NCBI GenBank assembly: GCA_001797285.1
Contig: MGOZ01000008.1
Location: forward strand, 1 to 64,000
DNA length: 64,000 nucleotides
Direction: 5' to 3'
DNA from: Coxiella sp. RIFCSPHIGHO2_12_FULL_42_15
GTDB taxonomy: Bacteria > Pseudomonadota > Gammaproteobacteria > Coxiellales > Coxiellaceae
Position 1 is the stretch's first letter. Each line of letters starts with the position of its first letter. The translations under genes and the position numbers were made by a program. The notes under the pieces were generated by a model, which saw nothing but the letters and a program-made list of their open reading frames with translations, had not been told where the DNA came from and searched no databases. Of this stretch, positions 1 through 11,378 are shown piece by piece.

Positions 1-83
1 CTCCCGCCTGCGGGAGAGGCTAGGAGAGGGTTGGCTTCTAATGGCACGATCATTTTCACCAAAATATTTATCTGAAAAGCTAT
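1..83 (-). mobile_element. MITE family B, end fragment at window edge
   Basis: This stretch is identical, in inverted orientation, to positions 14337-14419. It carries the terminal sequence TTTCAGATAAATATTTTGGT (read on the minus strand) and the start of a GC-rich internal hairpin (CTCCCGCCTGCGGGAG). The element end lies 20 bp beyond the nuoN stop codon and the rest of the element is outside the window. No coding potential is seen, so this is a non-autonomous element. Confidence 0.75.
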
Positions 84-102
84 GCGTGCCGTAAGACAAA
101 TG

Positions 103-1572
103 TCAAATAACAGAAAATGCAAAATGACACAGCGTAAATAACGTACCCGGCAAAACACCCAAAAGCAATACCGCAATTCCGTTTAAAGTGATCGCCACTA
201 AACTCCCCGTACTAACACGCAAATCATCCTTCACGGACGCTGTTTCCGTCGGGCGTTCGAAATACATGACTTTGACCACATGTAAATAATAGTAAGCCCC
301 AATAATCGCGAATAAAATCGCAAGCACCGCAAGCCATACTAAATGCACGCGAATGAGGGCTTCCAATAAACCTACTTTTGCGATAAAACCGACCAGCGGC
401 GGCACACCCGCTAAAGAAAACATGACCATCAGCATAATGAACGCTAACCACGGATGGCGATTGTTCAAGCCACGAAAATCATCGATGTTTTCGACTTCAA
501 TGCCCGCACGATTCATTAACACGATAATACCGAAAGCGCCCAAGGTCATGATCGTATAAGTAATGGTGTAAAACAGACTGGCGGCATAGCCTCGTGGCGT
601 CGCACAGATCACCCCTAACAACATATAACCCGCATGTGCAATAGAAGAATACGCCAACATGCGTTTAAGATTCGATTGCACAATCGCAGCAAAATTACCC
701 AGGCCCATGGATAAAAGCGATAACACGATTAACATCTCTTGCCATTGCACCTGCAGCGCAGGTAAAGCGCCAACGAGCAAACGAATCATCATACCAAAAC
801 CCGCTATTTTGGGTGCGGTAGAAATAAATAACGTCACAGAACTCGGCGCTCCATCATACACATCCGGCACCCACATGTGAAAAGGCGCAGCGCCCAATTT
901 AAAGGCAAGACCTGCAACCGCAAACACCAAACCAAAAATAGCAATGTTGTTGCTGCCAATCGGATTTAAAGCAAAATGATCTGCAATTTCTCGAATGTCT
1001 AACGATTGCGTGGCACCAAAAATCATGGAAAATCCATACAACAACATTCCCGTGGCTAACGCACCGATAATAAAATATTTCATCGCTGCTTCAACACAAC
1101 GATTTTCTTTTTGACGCATCGCGACCATGGCATACGTTGGTAGCGATAAAAGTTCAACGCCCAAAAATATTGTCAATAAATTGTGTGATGAAACCAGAAT
1201 CATCATGCCAATCGTTGATAACAAACCTAATACATAAAATTCATTGGCCGAAATTTTACGAAACTCATTGTAAAGCCGCGAATAAAGAAAAGTAAAAAAC
1301 ACCGCGATCAAAATAAAAACTTTTAAAATAACGGCTAAAGGATCGAGCACAAAACTGTTGTGAAACGTTAATACGACTTGTTTAAAATCAAATTCCACAA
1401 ACGTGAAGAGCGTTAACACGAGGGTGACTACTAAAGTGCATTGCGCAAGATAAAACGTTACTTTTCGGCCGTGCTCAGCAAACACCCCCGTCAACAAAAT
1501 GACTAACGCCATTACCGTCATAAAGATTTCTGGGATAATAGGCACCACGTTATTGGAAGTGGGATTCATCAC
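103..1572 (-). CDS. nuoN: NADH-quinone oxidoreductase subunit N
   Basis: A 489-residue antiporter-like membrane subunit of respiratory complex I, in the inner membrane, contributing one of the proton channels of the membrane arm. The protein is almost wholly hydrophobic with about 14 predicted helices. It carries the family landmarks: the conserved Glu of the fifth helix (FLGVELLSLPTYAM, near residue 139), the Lys/His-rich middle (AAPFHMWVPDVYDGAP, near 230), and LKRMLAYSSIAHAGYMLLG near 305. Length matches the family. It is the last gene of the nuo operon, 10 bp after nuoM, and a repeat element begins 20 bp past its stop. Confidence 0.97.
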   Translation of the reverse strand: MMNPTSNNVVPIIPEIFMTVMALVILLTGVFAEHGRKVTFYLAQCTLVVTLVLTLFTFVEFDFKQVVLTFHNSFVLDPLAVILKVFILIAVFFTFLYSRLYNEFRKISANEFYVLGLLSTIGMMILVSSHNLLTIFLGVELLSLPTYAMVAMRQKENRCVEAAMKYFIIGALATGMLLYGFSMIFGATQSLDIREIADHFALNPIGSNNIAIFGLVFAVAGLAFKLGAAPFHMWVPDVYDGAPSSVTLFISTAPKIAGFGMMIRLLVGALPALQVQWQEMLIVLSLLSMGLGNFAAIVQSNLKRMLAYSSIAHAGYMLLGVICATPRGYAASLFYTITYTIMTLGAFGIIVLMNRAGIEVENIDDFRGLNNRHPWLAFIMLMVMFSLAGVPPLVGFIAKVGLLEALIRVHLVWLAVLAILFAIIGAYYYLHVVKVMYFERPTETASVKDDLRVSTGSLVAITLNGIAVLLLGVLPGTLFTLCHFAFSVI

Positions 1573-1582
1573 ACTGTTTCTC

Positions 1583-3103
1583 CTAACCTAAATGCGACTG
1601 CATGCTGATTTGTAATAAGTTACCCACCGTCGCGTGAAAAACATTTAACAATGAATGGGGATAAACACCAATCCAAACAACCGCGATGGTCAACATCACA
1701 AAAATTAAAACATCCACCCCTTTCACATCTTGCAGTTTCTCAACCGCTTCGTTGGTGACAGGGCCAAAGAACACACGTTTATACATCCATAACGTGTAAG
1801 TGGCACCAATCACGAGCGTCGACGCTGCGAAAAAAGTAACCCAAAAACTCGCCTTAAAACTGCTGAGGATCACCATAAATTCGCCCACAAACCCCGATGT
1901 TCCCGGTAAACCAACATTGGACATCGCAAATACCATAAAAAACGCGGAAAAAATCGGCATGGTCTTTGCAATACCTCCAAAATGGCGAATATATCGCGTA
2001 TGGAGTTGCTGATACAAGATACCAAATGCCAAAAACATCGCACCGGCACCAAATGCATGCGAGAGCATTTGCACCATGGCGCCTTCTAATCCCAAATAAG
2101 CGGCTTGCCAATTTCCCGTGCGGTCAACAATTAAATAAATCAGAAAGCAACCGAGCGTAACAAATCCCATGTGCGCCACCGATGAATAGGCAATCAATTT
2201 TTTCATATCGGTTTGCGCAATAGCCACATACCCAATGTAGACGATAGCAATTAACGACAACACAATCATCAGCCACTGCAAGTGCCGACACGCATCGGGA
2301 ACGATGGGTAAACTAAAACGTAAAAATCCGTAGCCACCTAATTTCAACATTAATGCCGCTAAAATCACCGAACCACCCACAGGGGCTTCAGTATGCGCGT
2401 CAGGTAACCAGGTGTGCACGGGCCACATCGGAACTTTAATCGCAAACGCAATCAAGAAGGCCACAAAAATAAAAATCTGTACATTCATGCTCATGTGCAT
2501 TTGGTAATAATGTAAAATATCAAAGGTTTGCGAAGTCATTCGCAGATATAAAATCGCCATCAGCAACAACGCCGAACCAAAAAAAGTATAAATAAAAAAT
2601 TTAATCGCGGCATACGAGCGTCGTTCCATTCCCCAAATACCAATGCTGAGATACATGGGGATTAACATCGCTTCCCAGAAAAAATAAAATAACATGGCAT
2701 CCAATGAGGTAAACACACCCACAATAGCCCCTTGCGTTACTAAAAAGGTCGCCAAATATTGTGGTACTTTCACTTTAACCATGGTCCAAGACGCCATAAC
2801 AACCAAAAGGGTTGTGAAGCAGGTTAACACCACGAGCGGCATGGAAATACCATCCACCCCCAAGGAATAATGAATTTTTAACGCCGGTATCCACGTCGCA
2901 TATTCGGTAAACTGCATGGCTGCCGTACTGCCATCAAAATCCAAATACATCGGTAAACAAAGCGCTAAATTCAAAACAGAAATCGTCACCGCCAGAAGAC
3001 GTGCTTGTTGCACTTGCTCCGGTTTACGAAGTGCTGCAACAAGAACGGCGCCAATAATCGGAAGCCAAATTAAAACACTGAGTATGGGTATGTGTTGTAA
3101 CAT
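1583..3103 (-). CDS. nuoM: NADH-quinone oxidoreductase subunit M
   Basis: A 506-residue antiporter-like subunit of complex I that forms a proton-translocating channel in the inner membrane. The essential membrane Glu of the family is present as E144 in FYFFWEAMLIPMYL, at the same number as in E. coli, and the middle channel region contains KVPMWPVHTWLPDAHTEAP and KKLIAYSSVAHMGFV. It sits 4 bp after nuoL and 10 bp before nuoN, consistent with co-transcription. Nothing unusual is seen. Confidence 0.97.
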   Translation of the reverse strand: MLQHIPILSVLIWLPIIGAVLVAALRKPEQVQQARLLAVTISVLNLALCLPMYLDFDGSTAAMQFTEYATWIPALKIHYSLGVDGISMPLVVLTCFTTLLVVMASWTMVKVKVPQYLATFLVTQGAIVGVFTSLDAMLFYFFWEAMLIPMYLSIGIWGMERRSYAAIKFFIYTFFGSALLLMAILYLRMTSQTFDILHYYQMHMSMNVQIFIFVAFLIAFAIKVPMWPVHTWLPDAHTEAPVGGSVILAALMLKLGGYGFLRFSLPIVPDACRHLQWLMIVLSLIAIVYIGYVAIAQTDMKKLIAYSSVAHMGFVTLGCFLIYLIVDRTGNWQAAYLGLEGAMVQMLSHAFGAGAMFLAFGILYQQLHTRYIRHFGGIAKTMPIFSAFFMVFAMSNVGLPGTSGFVGEFMVILSSFKASFWVTFFAASTLVIGATYTLWMYKRVFFGPVTNEAVEKLQDVKGVDVLIFVMLTIAVVWIGVYPHSLLNVFHATVGNLLQISMQSHLG

Positions 3104-3107
3104 GAAT

Positions 3108-5072
3108 TTATCCCACTAATAACCAAAATAAAAAGACCAATAAACCAATGATCATGGCAAACGCATAATGATATAAATAACCGGATTGCAGAAAACGAAA
3201 AAAGCGTGAAATGCGCGAGACATTTCGCCCCGTACCATCCACCATATAGTGATCGATTAATTTTAAGTCGGCATTTTGATAGAAAAAATTGCTGAGAAAG
3301 CGTGTACCACGCACAAAAAAGAAATGATTAAAGGCTTCAAAGCCATATTGTTTGACTAAAAAAGTATGTAAGAGAGGAAAATACCGCTGTAAAAAGATCG
3401 GAATTTTCGGCATGATCATGACGTTCAGCCACGCCATAAAAATACCCGCCAACGCAAACCAAACAGGGACACTCTGCACCGCATGGAGCGTCATCCTCCA
3501 CACTCCCTGAAAGCTCGCTTGCATTTCACCCAGCACCTGATATTGCGGCAACACGGTTACACTATCCCCCAACAAATCGGGAGTCGCATACAAAAACCAA
3601 TGAACCAGGAGTAATCCCAACACCAGAGAAGGAATCGCCAACGCCATCAAGGAGCCGCGTATCGTCCACGCGGTTTCGTGTAAATGACGGCGAACGTCTT
3701 CATCCATACGTTCTTTCGTATGAAATGCCATAAAATAGGCACGAAAAATATAATACCCTGTCACAAAAGCACCGATAAGCAAACACCCATATGCATAATG
3801 GGCACCTGGCAAGGTCGATAAACTCACGGCTTCGATGATAGCATCTTTCGAATAATAACCCGAAAAAGGGGGAATCGCGGCCAGCGACAACGCACCGATT
3901 AAAAAACAAATCCCTGTGAGCGGTAAATATTTTTTGAGATTTCCCATTTTTCGCAAATCTTGTTCATGATGCATAGCAATAATCACCGAACCAGCCGCCA
4001 AAAAAAGTAAGGCTTTAAAAAAGCCGTGATTAATTAGATGAAAAATTCCCGCTGAAAAAGCAGAAGCCCCATCCGCCGCCATCATGTAACCCAACTGTGA
4101 CATGGTGGAATACGCAATCACGCGTTTAATATCGAACTCCACAAAAGCCAGTAACCCAGTCAATAATGCCCCGGTCGCGCCAATGATTAACACGACACTC
4201 AATGCCACTTCGGATAATTCAAATAAAGGTGACATACGCGCTACCATAAAAACACCCGCCGTCACCATGGTTGCCGCATGAATGAGTGCAGAAATAGGCG
4301 TTGGACCTTCCATGGATTCGGGTAACCACACGTGCAACGGCATTTGCGCGGATTTTCCCATTGCACCGATAAATAATAAAATACAAATCACCGTCATCAC
4401 CGACCACGCCGTATTGGGGAAAATGCTTATCGTCAAACCGCTCACGATATCCGCATGGGAAAAAATCGTTTGGTAATCAAGACTGCCAAAATAATCGAGA
4501 ATCGCTGCCAACCCTAATATAAAACCAAAATCACCCACCCGATTGACGATAAACGCTTTTAAACTACCTTGTGCCGCGGATTCTTTTTCAAACCAAAAAC
4601 CGATCAGCAAATAAGAAACTAAACCCACCCCTTCCCATCCGATAAACAGTTGCAAAAAATTATTCGCAGAGACTAATAACAGCATGGAAAAAGTAAACAT
4701 GGAAACATAACAAAAAAAGCGTTGATCACCCGGATCCCCTTCCATATAACCGACGCTGTAAATATGCACGATGGTCGCTACCACCGTGACTAACATCATC
4801 ATAACGGCCGACAAGCGATCAATCATAAAGCCCATATTGAATTCATATTTCCCGCTAAAGCCCCAATGATACAAATTGACGTACAACGATTGATTGTCGA
4901 CGGTCACGGTTTTAAAAATCATCGCGGCACCGATGCACGACACCAGCATCAGCAAAATCGTGATCCAGTGCGCGCCTCGTTTTCCAATGGATTTTCCACC
5001 GAGACCCGCCACCAAACAACCCAGTAAGGGCGCAAAAACGGTCATCAGCGTTAAAATATATAAAACCTGCAC
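3108..5072 (-). CDS. nuoL: NADH-quinone oxidoreductase subunit L
   Basis: A 654-residue distal membrane subunit of complex I. It has the antiporter core (FIGWEGVGLVSYLLIGFWF with the channel Glu, SAQMPLHVWLPESMEGPTPISALIHAATMVTAG, KRVIAYSTMSQLGYMM) and a C-terminal extension ending in a last hydrophobic helix (FAMIIGLLVFLFWLLVG). The extension corresponds to the lateral helix that braces the membrane arm. Length is as expected for proteobacterial NuoL. It follows nuoK by 1 bp. Confidence 0.97.
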   Translation of the reverse strand: MQVLYILTLMTVFAPLLGCLVAGLGGKSIGKRGAHWITILLMLVSCIGAAMIFKTVTVDNQSLYVNLYHWGFSGKYEFNMGFMIDRLSAVMMMLVTVVATIVHIYSVGYMEGDPGDQRFFCYVSMFTFSMLLLVSANNFLQLFIGWEGVGLVSYLLIGFWFEKESAAQGSLKAFIVNRVGDFGFILGLAAILDYFGSLDYQTIFSHADIVSGLTISIFPNTAWSVMTVICILLFIGAMGKSAQMPLHVWLPESMEGPTPISALIHAATMVTAGVFMVARMSPLFELSEVALSVVLIIGATGALLTGLLAFVEFDIKRVIAYSTMSQLGYMMAADGASAFSAGIFHLINHGFFKALLFLAAGSVIIAMHHEQDLRKMGNLKKYLPLTGICFLIGALSLAAIPPFSGYYSKDAIIEAVSLSTLPGAHYAYGCLLIGAFVTGYYIFRAYFMAFHTKERMDEDVRRHLHETAWTIRGSLMALAIPSLVLGLLLVHWFLYATPDLLGDSVTVLPQYQVLGEMQASFQGVWRMTLHAVQSVPVWFALAGIFMAWLNVMIMPKIPIFLQRYFPLLHTFLVKQYGFEAFNHFFFVRGTRFLSNFFYQNADLKLIDHYMVDGTGRNVSRISRFFRFLQSGYLYHYAFAMIIGLLVFLFWLLVG

Positions 5073-5073
5073 G

Positions 5074-5379
5074 TTAACCCCTTAGTGTATTCATTTCATC
5101 AACATTAATATTGCCGTTGTTGCGGTAGAACAGCACCAAAATCGCTAAACCGATCGCGGATTCTGCAGCAGCAACCGTTAAAATGAAAAAAACAAAAATC
5201 TCCCCCATACCGACACGGAGATACTGTGAAAACGCGATAAAATTAGTATTGACGGCCAGTAGCATTAACTCAATCGACATGAGTAATACAATCAGATTTT
5301 TTCGGTTAATGAGGATGCCCGCAAATCCTAAGCCAAACACCATCGCTCCTAAAATTAAATAAGCACTCAACGGTATCAT
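5074..5379 (-). CDS. nuoK: NADH-quinone oxidoreductase subunit K
   Basis: A 101-residue membrane subunit with three transmembrane helices that forms part of the fourth proton path of complex I. The two buried glutamates needed for coupling are visible as E37 (SIELML) and E73 ([10 protein letters not shown]), one residue off the E. coli numbering. The start overlaps the nuoJ stop by 4 bp (ATGA), typical of tight translational coupling. Confidence 0.97.
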   Translation of the reverse strand: MIPLSAYLILGAMVFGLGFAGILINRKNLIVLLMSIELMLLAVNTNFIAFSQYLRVGMGEIFVFFILTVAAAESAIGLAILVLFYRNNGNINVDEMNTLRG

Positions 5380-5984
5380 GATTTTTCCGCCTTCATTTTA
5401 ACAAGGCGTAAACGCGTTTGCTTTTGTGCCTTGTGTTGTTCATTCAAATGCTGCGATTTTGTTCCTGGTTTTCGACCATGAAAGGCGAGCGTAATGGCGG
5501 CCACGATGGCGACTAATAAAATTAATCCAGCGATTTCAAAAGGTAAAATATAATCGGTATACAGCAAAGTCCCCATCGATTGGGTGTTGTTATAATCTGA
5601 ACCGAAATGGAGTAACGTTTGATGCGCCACTCCTAAATGACGTGGGCTAACGGCAACCACCATGAATACGACTAAAAGAATCATTGCTACTAAACCCAGT
5701 GGCAAATAGCGTACGAATTTTTCTTTCAAATAGGAAAGATCGATATTCAGCATCATGACAACAAACAAAAACAACGTCATGACGGCGCCCACATAAACAA
5801 AGATTAATACTAACGCCAGAAACTCTGCTTGAATCAACATCCATAATACCGCTGAAGCAACAAATGCTAAGACTAAAAATAAAATGGAACGCACCGGATT
5901 GCGTGCAGTAATCACCAGCGTCGCCGCTGTGACTAAAATCACGGCAAAAACGTAAAATATCACTGGGTAAATGGGAAATACCAT
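5376..5984 (-). CDS. nuoJ: NADH-quinone oxidoreductase subunit J
   Basis: A 202-residue inner-membrane subunit of complex I with five transmembrane helices. It carries the conserved third helix ([22 protein letters not shown]) whose pi-bulge and Tyr take part in conformational coupling. The C-terminus after about residue 170 is a charged Lys/Arg/Gln-rich tail that is longer and more basic than usual but plausible. It lies 31 bp after nuoI. Confidence 0.96.
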   Translation of the reverse strand: MVFPIYPVIFYVFAVILVTAATLVITARNPVRSILFLVLAFVASAVLWMLIQAEFLALVLIFVYVGAVMTLFLFVVMMLNIDLSYLKEKFVRYLPLGLVAMILLVVFMVVAVSPRHLGVAHQTLLHFGSDYNNTQSMGTLLYTDYILPFEIAGLILLVAIVAAITLAFHGRKPGTKSQHLNEQHKAQKQTRLRLVKMKAEKS

Positions 5985-6015
5985 GTTGTTTTAAACCTCT
6001 TTTTTTCCTGGATCC

Positions 6016-6507
6016 CTACCGATAGTCTTTATCCTGACCCCGCGTCTGCGCGAGTTGCTTTTCATAGCGATCGCCGATCATCAACAGTTTCTCTTTCGTT
6101 AAAATATTTTCACCCCGATTGGCAATGTGATAATGCATTTCCGGGGTCACAACCACGGCGTCAACGGGACACGCTTCTTCACAAAATCCGCAATTAATGC
6201 ACTTAAAGGCATCAATATCGTAACGCGTTGCACGACGTGAACCATCTTTTTCACGTGGGCCTGCTTCAATGGTAATGGCTAATGCGGGACAAACGGCTTC
6301 ACATAATTTACACGCGATACAGCGTTCTTCACCGTTGGGGTATCGACGCAAAGCCAACATACCACGAAAACGGGGGGACGTTGGCGTTTCTTCTTCGGGA
6401 TATTGAATCGTCACTTTACGTCGGAAAAAATAGCGTAAAGTCACTCGAAGACCTTTGAGCAGTTCCCACAGAGTGAAGCGTTTTATGATACGTTTTACGA
6501 CTTGCAT
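6016..6507 (-). CDS. nuoI: NADH-quinone oxidoreductase subunit I, two [4Fe-4S] clusters
   Basis: A 163-residue ferredoxin-like subunit that carries electrons through clusters N6a and N6b in the peripheral arm of complex I. Two CxxCxxCxxxCP motifs are present at C63/C66/C69/C73 and C103/C106/C109/C113. The reading frame is open further upstream, to 6561, but the extra residues lie inside the end of nuoH and do not match the family. The start at 6507 (MQVVKRII) is therefore chosen; it gives the normal length and an 8 bp gap after nuoH. Confidence 0.95.
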   Translation of the reverse strand: MQVVKRIIKRFTLWELLKGLRVTLRYFFRRKVTIQYPEEETPTSPRFRGMLALRRYPNGEERCIACKLCEAVCPALAITIEAGPREKDGSRRATRYDIDAFKCINCGFCEEACPVDAVVVTPEMHYHIANRGENILTKEKLLMIGDRYEKQLAQTRGQDKDYR

Positions 6508-6514
6508 GCAATTC

Positions 6515-7537
6515 TCACTTAAACCAATATCCAATATGAAATTGTACCGCAAGGGCAACAATCACCAACCACACCAATGTAACCGGAATCAGAATTTTCC
6601 AACCTAAATACATAATTTGGTCGTAGCGATAACGCGGAAAAGTAGCGCGCATCCAAAAATACAAAAACATAAAACACGCCATTTTAAGCACATACCAAAT
6701 CACACCCGGCACCCACGCGAAGAGCGTTTCTAAACCGGGTATGCCTTCAAACGGAGATAAATACCCTCCTAAAAAAATGAGTGCCGCTACAGCACTCACC
6801 AAAATCATGTTGGCGTATTCGGCTAAAAAGAAAACTGCAAATCCCATACCGGAATATTCTACGTGAAAACCAGCAACGATTTCGGATTCTCCTTCCGCGA
6901 CGTCAAAGGGTGCACGATTGGTTTCCGCAACACCCGAAATCCAATACACCACAAACAAAGGTAATAACGGCAGCCAATACCAATGCCAAAATCCACCGTG
7001 TTGACGTGACACCACTTCCGATAAATTCATGGTGCCCGTCGCCAATAAAACGCCGACCAAGGTAAATCCTAACGCGATTTCATACGACACCACTTGCGCG
7101 CATGAACGTAACGCACCAAAGAAAGCGTATTTGGAATTCGACGCCCAACCGGCCACTAAAATTCCGTAAACTCCCAACGAAGTCATCGCAAATAAATATA
7201 AGATTCCCGCATTCACATTCGCTAATACCCAACCATCCGCAAACGGAATAACCGCCCATGCGGCTAATGCGGGGGTAATCGAAAGCATTGGGGCGATCAC
7301 AAATAAATATCGATTAGACGCCGAAGGAAAAATCACCTCTTTATGCAATAATTTTATGGCATCGGCAATGGGTTGAAAAAATCCACGCCATCCCACACGA
7401 TTCGGCCCAATGCGCCCTTGCATGTAACTAATGACTTTTCGTTCTGCCCAGGTGATGTAAAGCACCGCCACCATCAACGGTACCAAAATAAAAATGATTT
7501 TTACGATAATCCAACTGAATGTCAGTATCTGATCCAT
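6515..7537 (-). CDS. nuoH: NADH-quinone oxidoreductase subunit H
   Basis: A 340-residue membrane subunit that joins the peripheral and membrane arms of complex I and forms the quinone chamber. Signature stretches are [19 protein letters not shown] near the N-terminus and [18 protein letters not shown] near residue 205, which line the quinone site. The frame stays open to 7621, but the start at 7537 (MDQILTFSW) is preferred because it overlaps the nuoG stop by one base (TGATG) and gives the family length. Confidence 0.96.
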   Translation of the reverse strand: MDQILTFSWIIVKIIFILVPLMVAVLYITWAERKVISYMQGRIGPNRVGWRGFFQPIADAIKLLHKEVIFPSASNRYLFVIAPMLSITPALAAWAVIPFADGWVLANVNAGILYLFAMTSLGVYGILVAGWASNSKYAFFGALRSCAQVVSYEIALGFTLVGVLLATGTMNLSEVVSRQHGGFWHWYWLPLLPLFVVYWISGVAETNRAPFDVAEGESEIVAGFHVEYSGMGFAVFFLAEYANMILVSAVAALIFLGGYLSPFEGIPGLETLFAWVPGVIWYVLKMACFMFLYFWMRATFPRYRYDQIMYLGWKILIPVTLVWLVIVALAVQFHIGYWFK

Positions 7538-9951
7538 CACGATGACGGCCCTCGCGTTAAGCGGATCGGCATTTCCGTGCTGCCAAACCCCGCGGTTTCT
7601 TCTAAACCGGCCGGCAACCACACGGTATTATCCGTCAAACGATCATTAATGACTAAAGGCAACTCGATGCAGTGATCCTGTTGTTGCGCACGAATCCAAT
7701 CACCCGCTTTAAAATTTAATGCTGTTGCCGTTTTTTGATTTAATGCCATCGCGCGATCTTCTTTTTCCATTGTTTTTTGTAATGGTTCCGAACGTCGTAC
7801 CAAAGAATCACAACGATACATCGGCCATGCGGCTAAACGATATAAGGCTTCATGAGGCTCATGATGAGGTGTTATGGCTTCTGGTACATACGCCATCGCT
7901 TGCATCGCTTCAACCGCCTGTTTAATTTCCGCTTGCACTTCATGCACGGTTTTATAGTGAAAACCGTCGACTTCAAAAAAATTCGCTAATACGCGCAATA
8001 CTTTCCACGCCGGTTTGTGGTCATCGTGCGGCTCACTGGCGGCAGCGAAACTTTGCCAACGTCCTTCGAGATTGACAAAGGTTCCTGCTGTCTCTGTGAA
8101 GGGGGCGATCGGTAAAATAAAATCAGCGTAATCTCGCATCATGTCAGAAACAAAGGGGGTCAAACACACGACTAAACCCGCATGATGGAGCACCTTAAGT
8201 GCGGTTTCTGGAAAAGCACTGTCGTATTCGGGTTCGGTATTCAATAAGAAATAAGCACGTACCGGTTTATTCGTTAATAATTCTTTGGCGGTTCGGCCTT
8301 CTCGTTCGACTTTTTGTAACGCGGGCCCCCGATGGGGAACGCAACCGGCTAACCAGGCACCCGAGGTATTTGCTCCTTCGGTTAATAAATTCACGCTGGC
8401 TTGTGATAATCGCGCAATAAGATGGGCATAATATCGTATTGCAGCCGCTGCCGGATGATTCAGCGCATGCTCCCCTAAAAAGAGCGCCACTTTTTTGTGT
8501 GAAGCTAAGGTTTTTGCGATACGCCGACCAGTGTCGCACGGTTTCACATCGGATAATTCCGCCATCGATGCTTGCGCTTGATCCGCCAACGCTTTGGCAA
8601 TTTTCGCCAATGCAGTGACCATCTGTTGCGGGGGCACAATGAATTTATCCGTGACCGGAAAAGTGAAGGCATAATCCACGGGATTAATGGCAATAACGGT
8701 TGCGCCTTCCCCACTCGCTTTATTGATGCGATGCGCCACCAGCGGCTGTTCGTAACGAACGTTTGAACCGATTAAAACAATGGTATCCAAGGTTTCCATA
8801 TCGGCAATAGAAATATTGATTTTTGGGTCTGCGGCAAAACGCGCTTGATCGGAAAAATCATGTTGACGCAAACGATGATCGATGTGCGGGCTCCCTAAAG
8901 CGCGCATTAATTTTTGCAATAAATACAGTTCTTCAATCGTGGAATTGGGTGAAGCTAACGCCGCAATTTCATCACCACTGAATTGTTGTTGAATCGCGCG
9001 TGTACGATCCACAATTTCATCGATGGCACGTTGCCATTCCAATTCAACCCATTCCCCATTGCGATTCACCATCGGTTTTTTCACACGTGAAGGATGGTAA
9101 ATGGCATGCACACTGAAACGATCACGATCGCTGATCCATGTTTCATTAATGGCTGCGCATTCACGCGGCACCGTGCGCATCACAAAACGCTGGGGCTGTA
9201 AAATGCGTCCACGGCTGTGCACGAACAAATGACTGCCTACCCCATCGTGCGGCGCAATGGTCGCATGTTCGTGATATTCCCAACCACGTCCGGCATAACG
9301 AGCAGGCTTATTGGTGAGGGCTCCCACTGGACAAAGATCAATAATGTTGCCGGATAATTCTGACTTTAGAAAATGCTGGACGTATGTGCCAATTTCCATG
9401 TGTTCGCCACGACCCGTCGCGCCTAATTCTCGTAGGCCCGCAATTTCTTCACCAAAGCGCACACAACGCGTGCAATGAATGCACCGCGTCATCCAGGTTT
9501 CAATTAAAGGCCCCATATTTTCACTGGCAACGGAACGTTTGGGCTCATCGTAATGGGAGTCTGCGCGGCCAAATCCCATGGATAGATCTTGCAGCTCACA
9601 CTCTCCACCTTGATCGCAGATGGGACAATCGAGCGGATGATTAATCAGTAAAAATTCCATCACGGAACGCTGCGCTTCTAAGGCTTTTTTCGAACGGGTA
9701 AATACTTTCATGCCTTCCGTAATGGTGGTTGCACAAGCCGGTAATGGTTTACCCACTTTTTCCACTTCAACCAAACACATACGGCAATTGGCTGCAATCG
9801 AAAGATTTTTATGATAACAAAAACGCGGAATATAAATCCCCGCTTCATCAGCCACTTCGATAATCGTCGCCCCTTCGATGACCGATAATTCCTGACCATC
9901 AATTTCTATTTTTACCATCGCATTTTTACCATTGCTGCAACCATTCCCCAT
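7537..9951 (-). CDS. nuoG: NADH-quinone oxidoreductase subunit G
   Basis: About 804 residues; the large iron-sulfur subunit of complex I. The N-terminus holds the [2Fe-2S] N1b ligands (FCYHKN, CRMC), the His/Cys set for N5 and the N4 motif [11 protein letters not shown] with a later LCPVGAL. The rest is a molybdopterin-oxidoreductase-like fold without catalytic cofactor. No extra N7 CxxCxxxC motif is seen. The frame is open to 10044. Start 9951 has a good ribosome site (GGTGGGG, 6 bp upstream), while family homology begins at the next Met (MVKIEIDG, 9918). The upstream gap to nuoF is filled by palindromic repeats. Confidence 0.94.
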   Translation of the reverse strand: MGNGCSNGKNAMVKIEIDGQELSVIEGATIIEVADEAGIYIPRFCYHKNLSIAANCRMCLVEVEKVGKPLPACATTITEGMKVFTRSKKALEAQRSVMEFLLINHPLDCPICDQGGECELQDLSMGFGRADSHYDEPKRSVASENMGPLIETWMTRCIHCTRCVRFGEEIAGLRELGATGRGEHMEIGTYVQHFLKSELSGNIIDLCPVGALTNKPARYAGRGWEYHEHATIAPHDGVGSHLFVHSRGRILQPQRFVMRTVPRECAAINETWISDRDRFSVHAIYHPSRVKKPMVNRNGEWVELEWQRAIDEIVDRTRAIQQQFSGDEIAALASPNSTIEELYLLQKLMRALGSPHIDHRLRQHDFSDQARFAADPKINISIADMETLDTIVLIGSNVRYEQPLVAHRINKASGEGATVIAINPVDYAFTFPVTDKFIVPPQQMVTALAKIAKALADQAQASMAELSDVKPCDTGRRIAKTLASHKKVALFLGEHALNHPAAAAIRYYAHLIARLSQASVNLLTEGANTSGAWLAGCVPHRGPALQKVEREGRTAKELLTNKPVRAYFLLNTEPEYDSAFPETALKVLHHAGLVVCLTPFVSDMMRDYADFILPIAPFTETAGTFVNLEGRWQSFAAASEPHDDHKPAWKVLRVLANFFEVDGFHYKTVHEVQAEIKQAVEAMQAMAYVPEAITPHHEPHEALYRLAAWPMYRCDSLVRRSEPLQKTMEKEDRAMALNQKTATALNFKAGDWIRAQQQDHCIELPLVINDRLTDNTVWLPAGLEETAGFGSTEMPIRLTRGPSS

Positions 9952-10005
9952 ATTTTCCCCACCCAAATTAGCAAGCGATTGATAATCCTTGCGTGATGGG
10001 GGATT

Positions 10006-10115
10006 GTCAAGGGGGAGAATCGCGATTCTCCCCCTTGACCGCAAGTGCGGGCTTTGCCCGCGCGCCGCGTATTATCAGGAAGCAATTCCCCATAACAACG
10101 TTATGGGGAATTGCT
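10006..10115. repeat. Cluster of three palindromes between nuoF and nuoG
   Basis: Three back-to-back palindromes lie here. Positions 10006-10039 are a perfect 34 bp palindrome containing GGGGGAGAATCG and its reverse complement. Positions 10045-10060 contain GCGGGC-TTT-GCCCGC. Positions 10081-10115 form a perfect 16 bp stem with a 3-base loop around AATTCCCCATAAC. The last one includes the nuoF stop codon (10101-10103) and its final codons. Related palindromes occur at 16979-17008, 17053-17085 and 29130-29159. Confidence 0.85.
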
Positions 10116-11378
10116 GACCATACATCGACCATGTTCTACATGGTATTTAAATTCATCGTAAAAATGTTTTAGCATACCACCCACTGGCCAGCTGATCGCT
10201 TCACCAAAAACACAAATGGTACGACCTTCAATGCTTTTTGCCACCTTAGCTAAACGATCTAAATCCACCATGGTTCCTTGGCCTTCTTCAATTTGTTTGA
10301 CCAAGCGATACACCCAACCGGATCCTTCACGACACGGAGTGCACTGACCACAGGATTCGTGATAATAAAATTTAGAAATACGCATGAGCACTTTCACCAT
10401 GCAAGTATGCTCATCCATCACGATCATACCACCGGAACCTAACATCGATCCGGCTTGCACTAAACTATCGTAGTCTAAGTGGGTTTTTAGCATGATTTCA
10501 GCGGGCAAAACCGGCATGGAACTCCCACCCGGAATAACGGCTTTTAATTTTTCACCCTTTAACACACCACCCGCCATATCCAACAGTTCTGTAAATGGAG
10601 TGCCTAAACGAATTTCATAGTTACCCGGTTTATTCACATGACCACTCACGCTAAATATTTTTGAGCCGCCATTTTTCGGTGTACCTAAATCCGAAAACCA
10701 CTGGGCACCTTTTTCTAAAATGACGGGAACAGAGGCAAAAGTTTCTGCATTATTAATATTGGTTGGCCGACCATATAAACCATAATTCGCAGGAAAAGGC
10801 GGTTTAAATCGCGGCATGCCTTTTTGGCCTTCGAGGGAATTCATGAGCGCCGTTTCTTCGCCACAAATATACGCGCCACCGCTGCGATGATTAAAAATAG
10901 TTAAATCGATACCGGAATTCAATGCATTTTTACCGAGATATCCTGCTTGTGTTGCTTCACGCAACGCACGTTCACACGCCTCAAACGGTTCCCAAAATTC
11001 ACCCCGCAAAAAGTTATAACCCGCACTGGCATTCACCACGTAACACGCAATCGCAATACCTTCCAATAATTGGTGCGGATTAAAACGCAAAATATCGCGA
11101 TCTTTACTGGTGCCAGGTTCACTTTCATCGGAATTACAAATCATGTATTTTGCACCGGGCAAATCGCGATTGATAAAACTCCATTTCAAACCCGTCGGAA
11201 AACCAGCGCCTCCTCGCCCCCGCAAACCGGATGCTTTAATTTCATTGATGATTTTTTCTGGGGGGATTTTTTCGGTTAAAATTTTTCGCAGTGCCGAATA
11301 ACCACCGACACTTTCATACGTTTTGAGAGAAGCGGGGTTTTCAAGATGAATGGTTCGATAACACACTTCATTAACCAT
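10101..11378 (-). CDS. nuoF: NADH-quinone oxidoreductase subunit F, NADH/FMN site
   Basis: A 425-residue subunit that binds NADH and FMN and the [4Fe-4S] cluster N3, where electrons enter complex I. The glycine-rich nucleotide motif [16 protein letters not shown] is at residues 51-66. The cluster ligands are [11 protein letters not shown] near residue 345 plus a distal Cys in RTICVFGEA. The start overlaps the nuoE end by 8 bp. The last few residues (SNSP) and the stop codon are encoded inside a palindromic repeat, so the natural C-terminus may have been replaced by the repeat. Confidence 0.97.
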   Translation of the reverse strand: MVNEVCYRTIHLENPASLKTYESVGGYSALRKILTEKIPPEKIINEIKASGLRGRGGAGFPTGLKWSFINRDLPGAKYMICNSDESEPGTSKDRDILRFNPHQLLEGIAIACYVVNASAGYNFLRGEFWEPFEACERALREATQAGYLGKNALNSGIDLTIFNHRSGGAYICGEETALMNSLEGQKGMPRFKPPFPANYGLYGRPTNINNAETFASVPVILEKGAQWFSDLGTPKNGGSKIFSVSGHVNKPGNYEIRLGTPFTELLDMAGGVLKGEKLKAVIPGGSSMPVLPAEIMLKTHLDYDSLVQAGSMLGSGGMIVMDEHTCMVKVLMRISKFYYHESCGQCTPCREGSGWVYRLVKQIEEGQGTMVDLDRLAKVAKSIEGRTICVFGEAISWPVGGMLKHFYDEFKYHVEHGRCMVSNSP

